Below, one piece after another: positions 1-11,108 of a DNA stretch of 64,000 nt. The DNA comes from Sapria himalayana (lineage: Eukaryota; Streptophyta; Magnoliopsida; Malpighiales; Rafflesiaceae): contig JAREIK010010165.1 of the NCBI GenBank assembly GCA_029783825.1, forward strand, positions 1-64,000. The letters are read 5' to 3'. The stretch's first letter is position 1. Each line of letters opens with the position of its first letter. Made by a program: the position numbers and the translations under genes. The notes beneath the pieces are model-generated. The model made no database searches and was not told where the DNA came from. It worked only from the letters and a program-made list of their open reading frames with translations.

Positions 1-192
1 ATATACATAGATAGATAGATAGATATATAGATAGATAGATATAGATTGATTGATTGATACTTTGATAGACAAATTGATAGATACAGATTGATATACTGAT
101 ATATAAATAAATATATTGATAGATAGATAGATATAGAGTCTAATAGATAGACAGATAGATAGACAGATAGAAAGACAGATAGAAAGAGATAC
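1..192. repeat. GATA tetranucleotide array (3' end of a longer array)
   Basis: The plus strand reads as imperfect GATA repeats with GACA and GATT variants. The array runs off the left edge of the window, so its full length is unknown. It stops at the CACTA-like terminus that begins at 193. Confidence 0.95.
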
Positions 193-505
193 CACAACAA
201 AAAAACCCAAATTGCTAGTGAAATTTTCCTAGCTATATAGGATTTTCTGTCACTAAATATAATAACGACGTAATAATAATAGAAATTATCACAATCTAAA
301 CTGTTCGTCGCAAAATATTAATGAGAAAATATAATTCCCTAGCAAATTTTTTAATGATGGAAATTCGTTAGCTGATCATTTTTTCCCTTGCTAATTTTGA
401 TTGTAATTAAGAATAGTAATTAATATTTTTTCACTGAATATATACAAATAATTCCCTAGTTAAATTAGCGAGGAAAAAAATGCTAGCTATTTTCATTCCA
501 AAGCT
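193..505 (+). mobile_element. CACTA-like left terminus with subterminal motifs (element A)
   Basis: The terminus is degenerate (CACAAC instead of CACTAC/CACTAT) and is followed by several TCCCTAGCAAA, CTAGCTAT and GCTAATTTT motifs on both strands. These are the short repeats expected to bind the DNA-binding protein of a CACTA element. It directly abuts the GATA array at 1-192. Confidence 0.6.
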
Positions 506-1340
506 TTTTTCATAAATTTTTTACAAAAATTTGATTAAATATTTTTTAATTTTTATATTAAATTAAAAAAACATTTACTATAAACAATTATTTATAATTA
601 ACATAAAGAAAAGTAGTTTAGAAATTTATCTGATACAATTTTTACATAGATAAATAAAAACATAACATAGGTATATAATCATTTAAATCAAACATTATTT
701 TCATCATCATTAGTTAATGTATTTGTGCTAAGTTCTCCTGAGTTATTTATCTACTGGAACTCTGTGTACTATCTATCTCATTAAGGCCACTAACTGTGAC
801 TACATATACAAAATCTATTATTGTATTTTATTTGCTACTGCTTAGAAAATTATTTTGAACTTTCTCAACAACATAATTATCAACACTAAATCATGAATCA
901 AAGCCACAATATAATAAACTAATGAAAGTCTCACTTTTAACAAAAAACTAAAGCAAACACACGTGTTTTTTACTTATTATGCACTGTTTTACCATATCTA
1001 GCAGCTAAAGCAGCTACAACAAGTTTATCTCCTAATTTCAACCACTTTAGTGATACGTTTTCATTTTTTAGGGGCTGCATATACGAAACAGTACTTATCA
1101 ACTAGCATGTTTCTGTCCTTGATCGAAGCTTCCTCTACAAATGCAAATAGAGGATTAGATTTTTCATTGAGAAGATGATGAAGTACAATTATGAAAAATA
1201 AACAAGATAGAAAACTGAACAAACCAAATAACAAACAAAAAACTAATTAAATAATATAGTGTGGCCAGAAGAAGTAATTAGGAACAAATACAAAAATGAG
1301 AACCAGCATTCAATGAGAAATTGAATCATGTAGTTTTTCT
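506..1340. other. AT-rich DNA without recognised features
   Basis: No open frame of note, no splice-like coding segment and no clear repeat family were seen. The stretch is AT-rich with short A and T runs. Confidence 0.6.
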
Positions 1341-1457
1341 TGGAGATGGGTTCCCAGGTCCAAGTCCACACTAGTTCTTCTCTTCAGTATTAAGGATCAA
1401 GACACTCACTGGAGCCTCCAAGCATCCGACTCTAACCCCATTAGCTAACTCATTTTA

Positions 1458-1562
1458 TTATTCCGAAACACCAGACTTGTGTGTTCCATGTTTCCCCAAC
1501 AAAGATGAATATTTCTTCACCACATCCAACAACTCAAACTGAGCAAAACGAGATGATGCCAT
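1458..1562 (-). pseudogene. Exon-like fragment, unidentified
   Basis: On the minus strand 34 codons from ATG to TAA read as ordinary, non-repetitive protein, starting MASSRFAQFELLDVVKKYSS and ending in GVSE. The composition differs sharply from the low-complexity frames around it. I do not recognise the family. The frame continues upstream into a hydrophobic, AT-rich stretch that looks like intron. It sits on the same strand as the fragment at 1860-1956 and the ARIA-like pseudogene at 7.1-8.0 kb, so it could be a piece of another captured gene. It may also be a chance open stretch. Confidence 0.3.
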
Positions 1563-1859
1563 CAATTGAAACAATAATAAAATAATACACAAACAATTTA
1601 CCAACTTATTTGTTTTTAATAAGAATACTAACACATGAAAATAATAGACACCCAATGTAAGGCGAAATATAAAGAGAAGCAGCAAAATCAAATAAGAAAC
1701 AACTGAGCAAACAACTATAGCAAAATGGAAGAAAAAAGGGAGCTTTGCCTATCCATCATGCACCCTTGTTGTTGCAGTTGAGAAACCAGCACCTACATCA
1801 CAATGAGCACCTTAATAAACAAACAAACACCAACAACATGAACCACAACTAGGAGGTGG

Positions 1860-1956
1860 GCTGCATCAATTTGTGTTGACTCGTAGTAAAGGAAGTAATC
1901 TGACATTCTTCTAGTCTCATCTGGCTCTCCTATTCTCGGAGCAGACTCAAACTACA
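1860..1956 (-). pseudogene. Exon-like fragment, unidentified
   Basis: The minus strand reads ESAPRIGEPDETRRMSD followed by YFLYYESTQIDAAH without a stop. It has a mixed, charged composition unusual for this AT-rich DNA. I do not recognise the protein. It is on the same strand as the fragment at 1458-1562 and about 300 bases upstream of it in that orientation, so the two could be neighbouring exons of one broken gene. Confidence 0.3.
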
Positions 1957-1964
1957 TTAATTTT

Positions 1965-4150
1965 AAGGGTGACTTAGGATTTAATTTCTAACTCACATAT
2001 ATACCCATATTTATAATATCATGTTAAAAATTAAAATACAAAAAAAAAAAAATAAATACTCGATAATCAAAATGTCATACAACTAAAATTTTTATATGAT
2101 GGACAAAAATAATTAGTGTAGCTCAAATTAAGAAATCTAATCAAAAGTATCCAAAATAATAAAAAATCAATAAAAAATATATTCTCTCGACACATCTTTT
2201 TTTATAAATCTTTATCTCCTAAAATGTCATTATATTTTAAATTTTTCAAAAGACTAAATTGAATCTTATAAATAAAGAATTATGATAGATTTACTATCAA
2301 AACTAAGAGGAGTTTAAATTGAGTATATGAGAGAAACAAGTGCAAAATGTTCATCAACCTCGAAAGAGATTCCATTCTTTCATAGCTTTTTCACTTGTCT
2401 AAGTATATTAAATACAACAGATATAAATTTATTATAAAAAATTTATTAAACTAATTATACAAATATATATGTAATATAAAATTAGATATTTATATGATAT
2501 TTGAACTTTTTTATGACACTCTCATATCTAATATTCAAAATTATATCTTTTGTGAAATAGAATTAATTTAATATGAGCATATGTTATCTTTATTCCAAAA
2601 AATATAAAAATATACAAAAGTTTTGCATTTCGACTTTCATAGAAACAAGATATTAATTAGATTAAAATGTATTAAGTTTAATGGAAAACAATTGCATAGA
2701 ATGTATCAATCCATGCTTATGGAAAATAGATCAATAATATAAAATTTTTCATAGGTAACAAACAAAACTTATCTTGCAAATAAAAATAATCAAGTAATTA
2801 TTTCATTTGAACCCCATCTAAATTATCATAAAAAATATTTTTCACAACAAATTATAATAAGAACATATAAGAGGTGATTAGAGAAAGAGGAAATCAAAAT
2901 AAGATCATTTTAACTACTAGATATAAAAATTAAAATAACAAAACTCATGTATCAATGTATAGACTTCACCAGCAAGAAAGCCTTTAGTTGAACTTTGTTC
3001 TCATCAAAAATACATTGTTATTGAATAACTATAAAAACTAATTACAAGTATTAAAACAAAAATAATTATTCAACACATTTGAGTGGAAAAGTATATCATT
3101 TATTATGACATATCATTCTAAATGAGAAAGTGTCTCAAACAAGAGTTTAATTAGTCTTCAAATGAATAAAAAATAATATTAATACATAAATAAATAAATA
3201 TGAATAAAAAAGTATTCCATAAAATGTAAGATTAATACTAAAATATATTTTTTTATTTTGGAAAACATCCGAAAGATAAGTTCAAAAGAGTCAAATGAAT
3301 TGACTATTTTTTAATTATAATCAATAAAACAATGGAAAAACTATGTCAAAGGATCTCTCATTAATGAGCTTAGCACATGTAAAATTAAATTTTCCATGAA
3401 TTAGTGGAAATCTCTTGATTAGGATAACTCTATCTCTTCAAATTAGTGAGAAGTTTAAAAAAGAGTCTGAAGGGTAAAGGAATCACTTAATAAAAAAATT
3501 ATTCAATCACCCAAAAGGTCAATTTAACTTCTTGCAAGGCTAATAAAGTGGATAACTATTATATAAATCATGTAATATTGGAGTACTTGATCTTTAAAGT
3601 ATGTTTCATTTGACAAATTAGGGGTTCACCCCTTAGGTTTTTTGTGAAGGGAGGACAATTATGAAGAAAAAGTAAAGATGGGTTAATTTTCAATAATTTA
3701 CGAAAACTATATATATATATATATATATATATAATAAAAATAAACATATATATGATTTAGAGAGTTCACATGTCAGGTGCTCTCCTACAACATAACAAGA
3801 AAAAAAATTAAAAAAATAAAATAAATATAGACATTAAATTAAATATCAACAATCTTTTTCAGAATATTGCATACATGCATTAAATATCAAAATTAGAAGA
3901 TATGAAAAAAACTTACAATCTTCCAAGTGTATTCATGAAGTTGTCTACAATATATTCAATGATTAATATATTCACTAATAACATGTCGAATTGTCTAAAT
4001 ATCACATTAAAATATTATCACCATATGAATTGGTAAACATAACATCTCCAAAAAGTTACTAATATACTAAAACACACAAGTAACTAATAACATAACTCTT
4101 TGCATTGAAGCTAGAAACAACAATATGCCCATATACTATATCTTAGAAAT
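1965..4150. other. AT-rich DNA without recognised genes
   Basis: Very AT-rich. It contains a short (TA)n run at about 3709-3733 and nothing that I can assign to a gene or known repeat family. Confidence 0.6.
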
Positions 4151-4371
4151 GTGTACATATGAGTGTATGTAGGAAAATCTAATATGTAACTATAAATACT
4201 ATGAATGCAAATAATATTTGATCTGGTTTTTGTGATTTACAATTTATTATTTTTTTTTATTTTATTTTTTTCTTGCATATGTATAAGAGCATTCAACCTA
4301 TGGAATATCATAATTCTATTAGTCCCTCATATAAGGGTTTAGTTTGTATACATTATGTTATGCGATTTTTT

Positions 4372-4735
4372 AAATACTCTTCTTTTACTTTGCATTGTTT
4401 CTCAACATAGTATTCAAAGCCAAGATCTTATGGAATACAAATTCTTGAGTGTGTGGCTTGCATTTTGAATGTGCAGAAACTTTTAATAGTTTATTACAAT
4501 ATAATAAAAAATCATTTTAGAAATTATATGATAAAAAGTTGGAGATATTTCTCAAATACTCTTTTGTTACTTTGCATTGTTTCACAACATGGTATCAAAG
4601 CCAAAATCTTATAGAATACAAATTTTTGAGTGTGTGGCTTGAATTTTGAATTTGCTGACACTTTTAATATTTTATTACAATATAACAAAAAATTATTTTT
4701 GAAATTATATTATAAAAAAGTAGGATATATTTCTC
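4372..4735 (+). repeat. Tandem duplication (about 182 bp) of a copia-like LTR end plus primer-binding site
   Basis: Two copies start with AAATACTCTT at 4372 and 4554, an offset of 182 bases. Each contains TTTGCATTGTTTC, then CACAACA or CTCAACA, then a primer-binding-site-like segment: TAGTATTCAAAGCC at 4408-4421 and TGGTATCAAAGCC at 4590-4602. TGGTATCAGAGC is the usual match to the 3' end of initiator tRNA-Met in plant LTR retrotransposons, especially copia types, and it follows the CA end of the LTR. No copia protein was seen downstream, so this is a relic. Confidence 0.5.
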
Positions 4736-4739
4736 ACTA

Positions 4740-5890
4740 AAATATAAAAATTTAGAATCTTGTTCAAATTTTAATAAAGATCTCATACTAATTATCAACC
4801 TAAAATTTTTTATCGTCAATTATTAGTTATATATACAAAAAATATTAGAGATGAAGTGCATCCAATTATAATTATACTAAACTTAAATTATATAGGGTCT
4901 AATCCACCATTTTTTGTAAATTATTTAACATTTCTTCTAAGATGACCCATCTAGTACTCTAGTACTAGTTTTAAAGTTATATATTTTTTAAAATATTTAT
5001 ATTTGACTATATTTTATTTCTCATTTAGTAGTTTTTCTATTTATCATATTAAAACTTGTCCATACAATATATGTGTGACTATTAATACTAAATCTTTGCT
5101 TACTTGAGGAATAACACAAGAGAAGAAAGGTTTCTCTACATCATCTAAAATATTTGGGTCTTTATATAAATTGTACATCGTGCACAAGCCTTCTGCTTTA
5201 GCATAAGGTCTGAAAGAAGTTCATATATCAATGTCTTTCCATCAAAATTTAAAGAATACATATGATAAGTCTTGAACCCAATACATTGGACAAAGATACT
5301 TATATTGAATAAAGACATGAGCTCCAACAAATACATATAATATACAAATTTCTTAGATGATTAGTCATTTTAGTATTATTCTCATACAAATACTTTTAAA
5401 TTCAAAATTCTTATAAGATTTGGTTCATTAAAATTTATGTAACAACATACTAAATTTAATTCATTATATGGATCAAATGTATTATTTATAATATTTAATT
5501 AACTAAAATTTATTTTAAATTTTACTAGGAAAGATCTATAAACTCAAAAATAAGTAAGAACATAACGAATATAATAATTAAAATAAATAATAAAAAATAT
5601 ATTAATCTTATGATGCAAAGCATTTATTAGATAAAATATTATTATTTATTATATATCTTCATATCTTTATAAGTTTAAAGATTATACAAATATAAAGAAT
5701 ATACAAAATATTATTATTTATATCTTTATATCTTATAAATATAAAGATATTTATTATATATCTTTATAAGTTTAAGCAATTAAGCTTAAAGATTATACAA
5801 AATATAATATCTAATATTCAAAATTCTCACTCAACACATAATTTATGAGAGATTAATATCTTAATTGTCTTACCAATAAAAATCAAAAAG
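4740..5890. other. AT-rich DNA, no gene supported
   Basis: Contains a 63-codon minus frame (5145-5336) with mixed composition but no recognisable domain, and short palindromic ATATAAAGATA-type motifs around 5650-5790. I cannot support a gene here. Confidence 0.5.
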
Positions 5891-5904
5891 ATTTAATTTA
5901 TAGT

Positions 5905-6300
5905 TGTCAATTGGGCCGGGTAGCCCGGACCCAGCCAGAAGCCTAGCATGGCATGCAATAGTACCATGACCAGGTCTGTGCCCAACAGACGCTTAATACG
6001 AGTCTTGTCGTGCCATGCTGAGGGTTTTCGGCCCACGTGCCATGCCATGCACGTGGGCACGGCGTGGGTGACGACGCACTGAGTTGTGCCTGACAGGGGG
6101 ACGACATCGTGATGGCCAATAGGCAATGGTAGTATGACGGCACGGCATCAAAACTCTAATTTTGTAAAAATTTGACCGACCCGACCCGAACCAACCAGCC
6201 CAGACCCTGGTAGTTTTTGGGTTGTGGGCCCGTGCCAAGTTTGCCCTCCAAGGAACCATTCCATGCCAAGCACGACACTCCAGCTCGGTTGGGCCCTAAA
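5905..6300. mobile_element. GC-rich insert resembling a non-autonomous hAT-type element
   Basis: About 400 bases are much richer in G and C than everything around them. They start with GTTGTCAATTGGGCCGGG and end with GGTTGGGCCCTAAAATG, and hold repeated GTGCCATGCCATGCACGTG and GACCCGACCCGAACC motifs. Sequences starting TTGTCAA followed by GGGCCGGGC runs are typical of short plant hAT elements. Overlapping open frames on the minus strand (5893-6259) are a result of the high GC content. No 8-bp target duplication was verified. Confidence 0.4.
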
Positions 6301-7120
6301 ATGTCATCTAATTAGTATCGAACAAAAGACCCATAACTGTTAACAAAGATATTTTCATCTTAAAAATATATTTTGTCTGACCCACAACAACACGCAACCA
6401 CTATTGTATGGCATAATTATTGTTTTCTAATTTATATTAAACATGCATAGTGATGGATTAGCCATTTTAACAAAATAATTTTGTTAGTTAATTAGGTATT
6501 GAGTCATGAGTGCCCAAAAACAAGTCATTCCTAGGACCTAAGTAGCTCTGCACATTCCACATTGTCATGGGTAACGAGTCACAATTGTCTGACCATGATT
6601 CTAGCATAAATGATGCTTGGGCAAAAGTAATGGGTCATAACTAGCACATTGGGCTAGCCTACACCCCAACCACAAATGGCATATGGGGCCACTAAATGAG
6701 GCTTAGTAAAACCCATGGTCTCATGTCATACAAGACCATGCCATGTTGAACTAGATAGACACTCATACCATAATAAAATGCTCATAAGAGTGTCCCAAGG
6801 ACTGTGTCACTTCATCAAAACTCTAGACATGTGATACATGACCCGACGACCATAGTCAATGACAAACAGTGAAAGCATATAGTATCTAAACTATCAAATA
6901 CTATATTACACAATATATTTTTTATATTATTTATTTAATACATGAATACAAGAATACATAAAAATTATATTAGAGCACTCCTTTTTACTATGATCATCCT
7001 CTTTCTTATAACTTAAGTGCAAAACATGAATCCAAACAAAAAGTAATCTCAAAAATTATGATATAATGATTTATCTCAACCTTGAAAATAATCAAAGTGA
7101 AGGAAAAATCAACATATGCT
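6300..7120. other. Moderately AT-rich DNA, no gene recognised
   Basis: The part from about 6480 to 6890 has a more balanced base composition than its surroundings, with many ATG and CAT words, but no open frame or known motif. It could be a further transposon relic. Confidence 0.4.
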
Positions 7121-7123
7121 TAC

Positions 7124-8049
7124 CTTGCAATTTGAATCAGTTGCTACAAATTGTCCCAATAATAAGGCATCTTCCCTCTAGCTCTCGGGGGAACATAAGC
7201 TATTTCTCAGATAAACCTTTAGAGAATTATTAAAAGCAAATTTAAATATCAAAATTACAATAAATTAAAGTAAATTTAGATAGTAACTTTAGATAATGAT
7301 ATAAAAATAGAATTTGATCAGATACATAATGAATAGAGAATTAATTTTCCACAAAATGCTACAAATGGAAATACCTGAGCAAACCGATAACAAGATGCAA
7401 TGCCCTAGTAGATAGAATTTCTTTCTTAATGTTCGGAGATGAATGAACCAAATTGTCAATCACACCTACCTGCAACAACAAAAATAATTGGTCCTAATAA
7501 GAAAACAAAGGGCAAGATCAAAATATCAAAATAATGATAACTAAAAAAAAATTGAGGTCTCAATTTTTAAGTATAATGTATAGCAACATCTTCTGAGCAC
7601 AATATTAAGATGAGAGTGGGGGGAGCATTGCACTCGATAATCTAAAAAGTCAAAAAAATGTATTTTTCTCATGGCAAAGTAAATGATAAAAAATCTGCAA
7701 CCACAATAAGGAACATCACCTGATTTTTATTCTCGTCATTCTTGTAAGCTAAGGTTCTCAATGCCCCAGTAGATGCCTTTGTACTTTGTGACAAAGGGGT
7801 CTAACAATTCAGCCAGAGGTCGTATCACACCATTCATCCTGAAAAATAATTCAATAATAGAAAGCATTGTGCACAGTGCCAAAAGTGATTGCATTAAAAA
7901 TAACAACCTAATATGAGTTTTGATGGTGCTATTCTCATTGGCAAGGTTGGTGATCGCATCTGTAGCCCATCTTAGGATGCTATTCATTGCTTGAGAAGTA
8001 GATCCATCTTTGTGCCTCTTCAACAAGTCCACAAGAGGTGGCAAAGCAC
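7124..8049 (-). pseudogene. ARM-repeat BTB protein pseudogene (ARIA/ABAP1-like), central exons only
   Basis: Five exon-like pieces on the minus strand match the armadillo-repeat region of the plant ARM-BTB family (ARIA, ABAP1), whose members act in ABA response and control of DNA replication. Exon 8049-7908 reads LVDLLKRHKDGSTS and ends IKTHIR. Exon 7838-7720 begins MNGVIRPLAELL and ends ALRTLAYKNDENKNQ. Exon 7641-7571 reads IIECNAPPTLIL. Exon 7469-7375 reads NLVHSSPNIKKEIL. Exon 7199-7124 reads LLLGQF. AG acceptors and GT donors survive at most borders and the codon phase carries across them. Damage: two single-base deletions in the second exon (aag-ta and agg-ca), loss of the donor after the third exon, and an in-frame TAG in the last. 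The N-terminal ARM repeats and the C-terminal BTB domain are absent, so no functional protein is possible. It lies inside element A. Confidence 0.85.
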
Positions 8050-8059
8050 CTGTGTCAAT

Positions 8060-10560
8060 AATAAGCTACTGATGTTCTGGTTATTCCATAACAAATTGGT
8101 AAATGTTCATGAGTGTAACATGTAAACACATCACAAACAATAGTCAGCAATAGAATGATGCAATAACTTACAAATCAAACAACTAAAGCCATATAATGTG
8201 TGAGACACTTCATTGTTCATTAATTTTGAACTCATGAGTTACTCACAAATTTTATTGAATTCATTCTTAACTAATATTACCATATTAATATTTTAGAAAA
8301 ATAAATAATATATTAATTAATACTAATTATTATAGTTTATAATCATACCTTTTGTGTTTTTTACTTTTTTTTATTATTTCTTTGTTATTATTGATGGAAG
8401 CACCTAACATCTAGACTGCTTCAATTCATTGGTCCATTATATTATATGAAAGGATTGCTTGTTATTTTTTTACTTAGAGTTTTTCATCAAGTTTTATGTT
8501 TGACATAGAATTATGTATAGTATCAAAGCCAAAACTTTAAGGAAAACAAACCTTGAGGCATGTAAGTGTTCAAAAGCCTAAAAAATGAGAGAACATACAT
8601 TGTGCCAACACAGGGGACAAGGGCGTACATGCTACAGTAACACTCCTATATTGCCATCACATATAGTGTGAGATGAGCATCAACTCTATAAAAAGGATGT
8701 TGAATGGTTATGCATGACAGGAGAGTTGTGCATGGTAGTAGGCACCTCAATTGCACAATAGGCATTGCAGTTGTGTATTATTGTTTTTGTTGATAGTGTG
8801 CATGGTTGTGCATGGTAATATGGCAAAATAGTAGGCACTTCAATTATATGATTTGGGCAGAAACTAAAATTTGGGGAGAATCCAAATTAAGTTTAATTTT
8901 TTGGCATAACTTCAATTTTTGGGATAACAAATGATTTATCACATTACAAAACAAATGATTTATATCCTTGTAAATTTACATAAAAATCCATCTATGATAT
9001 ATATTCATCATATGATATATAAATTATAGAGATAATCTCTTGTGTAAATATACAAGCATCATATTGCACATCACTATTATCTTAGATGCATATTTATATT
9101 AAAGTATAAACTTTTATATATAATGACATATGATTATATAAGTATACAAGTGTTTAGATATAATGTTGTGTTTAAAATATTTTTATAAATGTTACATATA
9201 TATAAATATATATATGCAGCACTTTTATAAATATTATATAGTATATATATCACATCTATATAAATATTATAAATATTAATATAAATATAAAAATTTATTT
9301 GTAATATAATTGTTTACAAATATGTATAAACATTTTATATGTTATATAAATTTTATATAAAAAATTATATAAATTGATAGTTTTATGTAAATGTTGTATA
9401 AATATTTATCAACATTTATATATGTATAATTATTTATATATAACATTATATGTTTATATAAACATATCAATGTTTATATATAATGTAATATGCTTATATA
9501 TATATATATATATTATTGTATAAATATTTATATATAATGTTATATGATTATATAAATGTATAAAAGTTTAAATATAATGTTATCTATTTATAATGTTTTT
9601 AGAGACAATCAAAATAGAACCCTTAAACATTGTGTTTATTTTTTCTTAAGTTACTGAAGCAAAATACATTAAGCAAATTTTTTTTAATTGCAGAAGCAGG
9701 AAACAATAAGCATACATTTAGTATTTGAAATCCATGAAACCCTAAAAAATTAATCAGTAAAAGAACAAAGTTTACACTAATTGTATATTATTCATTAATG
9801 GCGGAGAGTCAAAATCTTTAAGTGATGTAAAAATAAAAGAAATAAGTAGACAAATTAGGGAAAAATGTAAAATAAATGAAAAATAAATAATTTTATAAAC
9901 CAAACTCTGCCAGTGATAATAAAATTGAGACATACAGAGAAATGTATTTAGTATTCCAAAAGAGAAGAGCAACTATAATCTTACTAGGTAACAAGAAGAG
10001 GTAGAATTTGAAGGTTGATTCCATAGTCCCTTTTCGCTTCTCCTCTCTTCCTCTTTTAAAAGATAGAAAAAATGGTTTAAGCTTGAATGCCTTAGGGTTT
10101 TTTTTTTAATGGAATCTATAAATAAAAAAATGGAAGTAAATATATAGAAAATAAAAGACAAAATATAAAAGTAAACTAATATAATAAAAATTAAATATTT
10201 AAATAAAAAAATGAAATAGATTTTTATTTAACCATAAATAATATTATTTCATAAATAAATAAATTTATGGTTAATAATTTATGAAATTTTAATGGTTAAT
10301 TTTTGTAATATTAATTATAAATTAATGAAATGAATTTAGAAAAAACAATTTATTAATGGTTATAAAAATGAAGATTACAAAAATTATATTACTAATAGTC
10401 ATGAAAACTAATAATTGGTAATCAAATTTTCAAATTATTTCATTTATAAAAAAAATAAATTATTTAATATAGCCATAAATAAATTATATAAAAGTATAGC
10501 CATTAAAAATTTAAAACATTTCATATTATTTTTAATTTATGGATAAACTTATAATATACA
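8060..10560. other. AT-rich DNA with a third primer-binding-site-like motif
   Basis: At 8518-8530 TAGTATCAAAGCC repeats the motif seen at 4408 and 4590, which suggests another LTR relic just upstream. From about 8990 to 9590 the sequence is dense in TATATAA words. Frames at 9772-10161 on the minus strand are hydrophobic low-complexity translations and are not supported as genes. Confidence 0.5.
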
Positions 10561-11108
10561 TAATTATATTAGGGAAATGTATCTTACAAGAATCAGTCAG
10601 TCATAGACCAGGGCAAACATTTAATATACAAAATTACATAAAAAATTAAAAATAAATAATATAAAAGAAATTAAGTCAATATAGATTAGCGACAGAAATT
10701 ATCCCCAACCCACATAGCTAGGTAAAAATCCCTAGCTAAATGGATATATTTTGTGAAAATTATCATTTAAAGATTAATCTTTTGCAATTAAATAAAAAAT
10801 AAAAAAAAAATTTTAAGAATATAATTTCGCTAGGGATTAAGTGTCGAACTAAATAGCTATGGAAAATTCATCATTAAAGTCTGCTAAAATGCCCACAATT
10901 CTTTGCATGAAAATTTATGATAATTTTAGCTATAGACAATTTTCAATCAAATATTTTAGTCTCTAATCCATCACAAATCATTCACAAAATTGTAATTCAA
11001 TATAAAATTATACATCTAATATTATTCACTAGCTAATCCCTCTCTAATTAGCTAGAAATTATATTCATAATAAAATTTCGATAGCTAAATTGACATTTTC
11101 TTTATGTA
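10560..11108 (-). mobile_element. CACTA-like right terminus with subterminal motifs (element A)
   Basis: Read on the minus strand from 11108, the end is a degenerate CACTA terminus followed by CAATTTAGCTAT and many TAGCTAGGGA-type motifs. The stretch at 10710-10800 (CATAGCTAGGTAAAAATCC, then TATATTTTGTGAAAA) matches the reverse complement of 55950-56030 in element C. That shows the two ends belong to one family. It directly abuts the GATA array at 11109. Confidence 0.7.

Larger units (their letters stand above)
193..11108. mobile_element. Element A: putative CACTA-like transposon with host-gene fragments
   Basis: The left end (from 193, cacaacaaaaaaaccc) and the reverse complement of the right end (from 11108, tacataaagaaaatg) align with each other. 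Both also align with the better-preserved CACTATAAAAAAAT terminus at 40534. Inside both ends are degenerate subterminal motifs of the form CCCTAGCTAAATT. GATA repeat in the same orientation flanks both sides, as expected if the element inserted into an array. No transposase was seen inside, so it would be non-autonomous. The interior is 10.9 kb of AT-rich DNA with an ARIA-like pseudogene on the minus strand. That 193 and 11108 are the two ends of one insertion is inferred; two solo ends would look the same. I saw no clear 3-bp target duplication. Confidence 0.5.

Noticed and set aside
5893..6259. Three overlapping minus-strand frames of 66-88 codons
   Set aside because: They overlap each other in different frames in a GC-rich insert with a transposon-like structure. 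None resembles a protein family.
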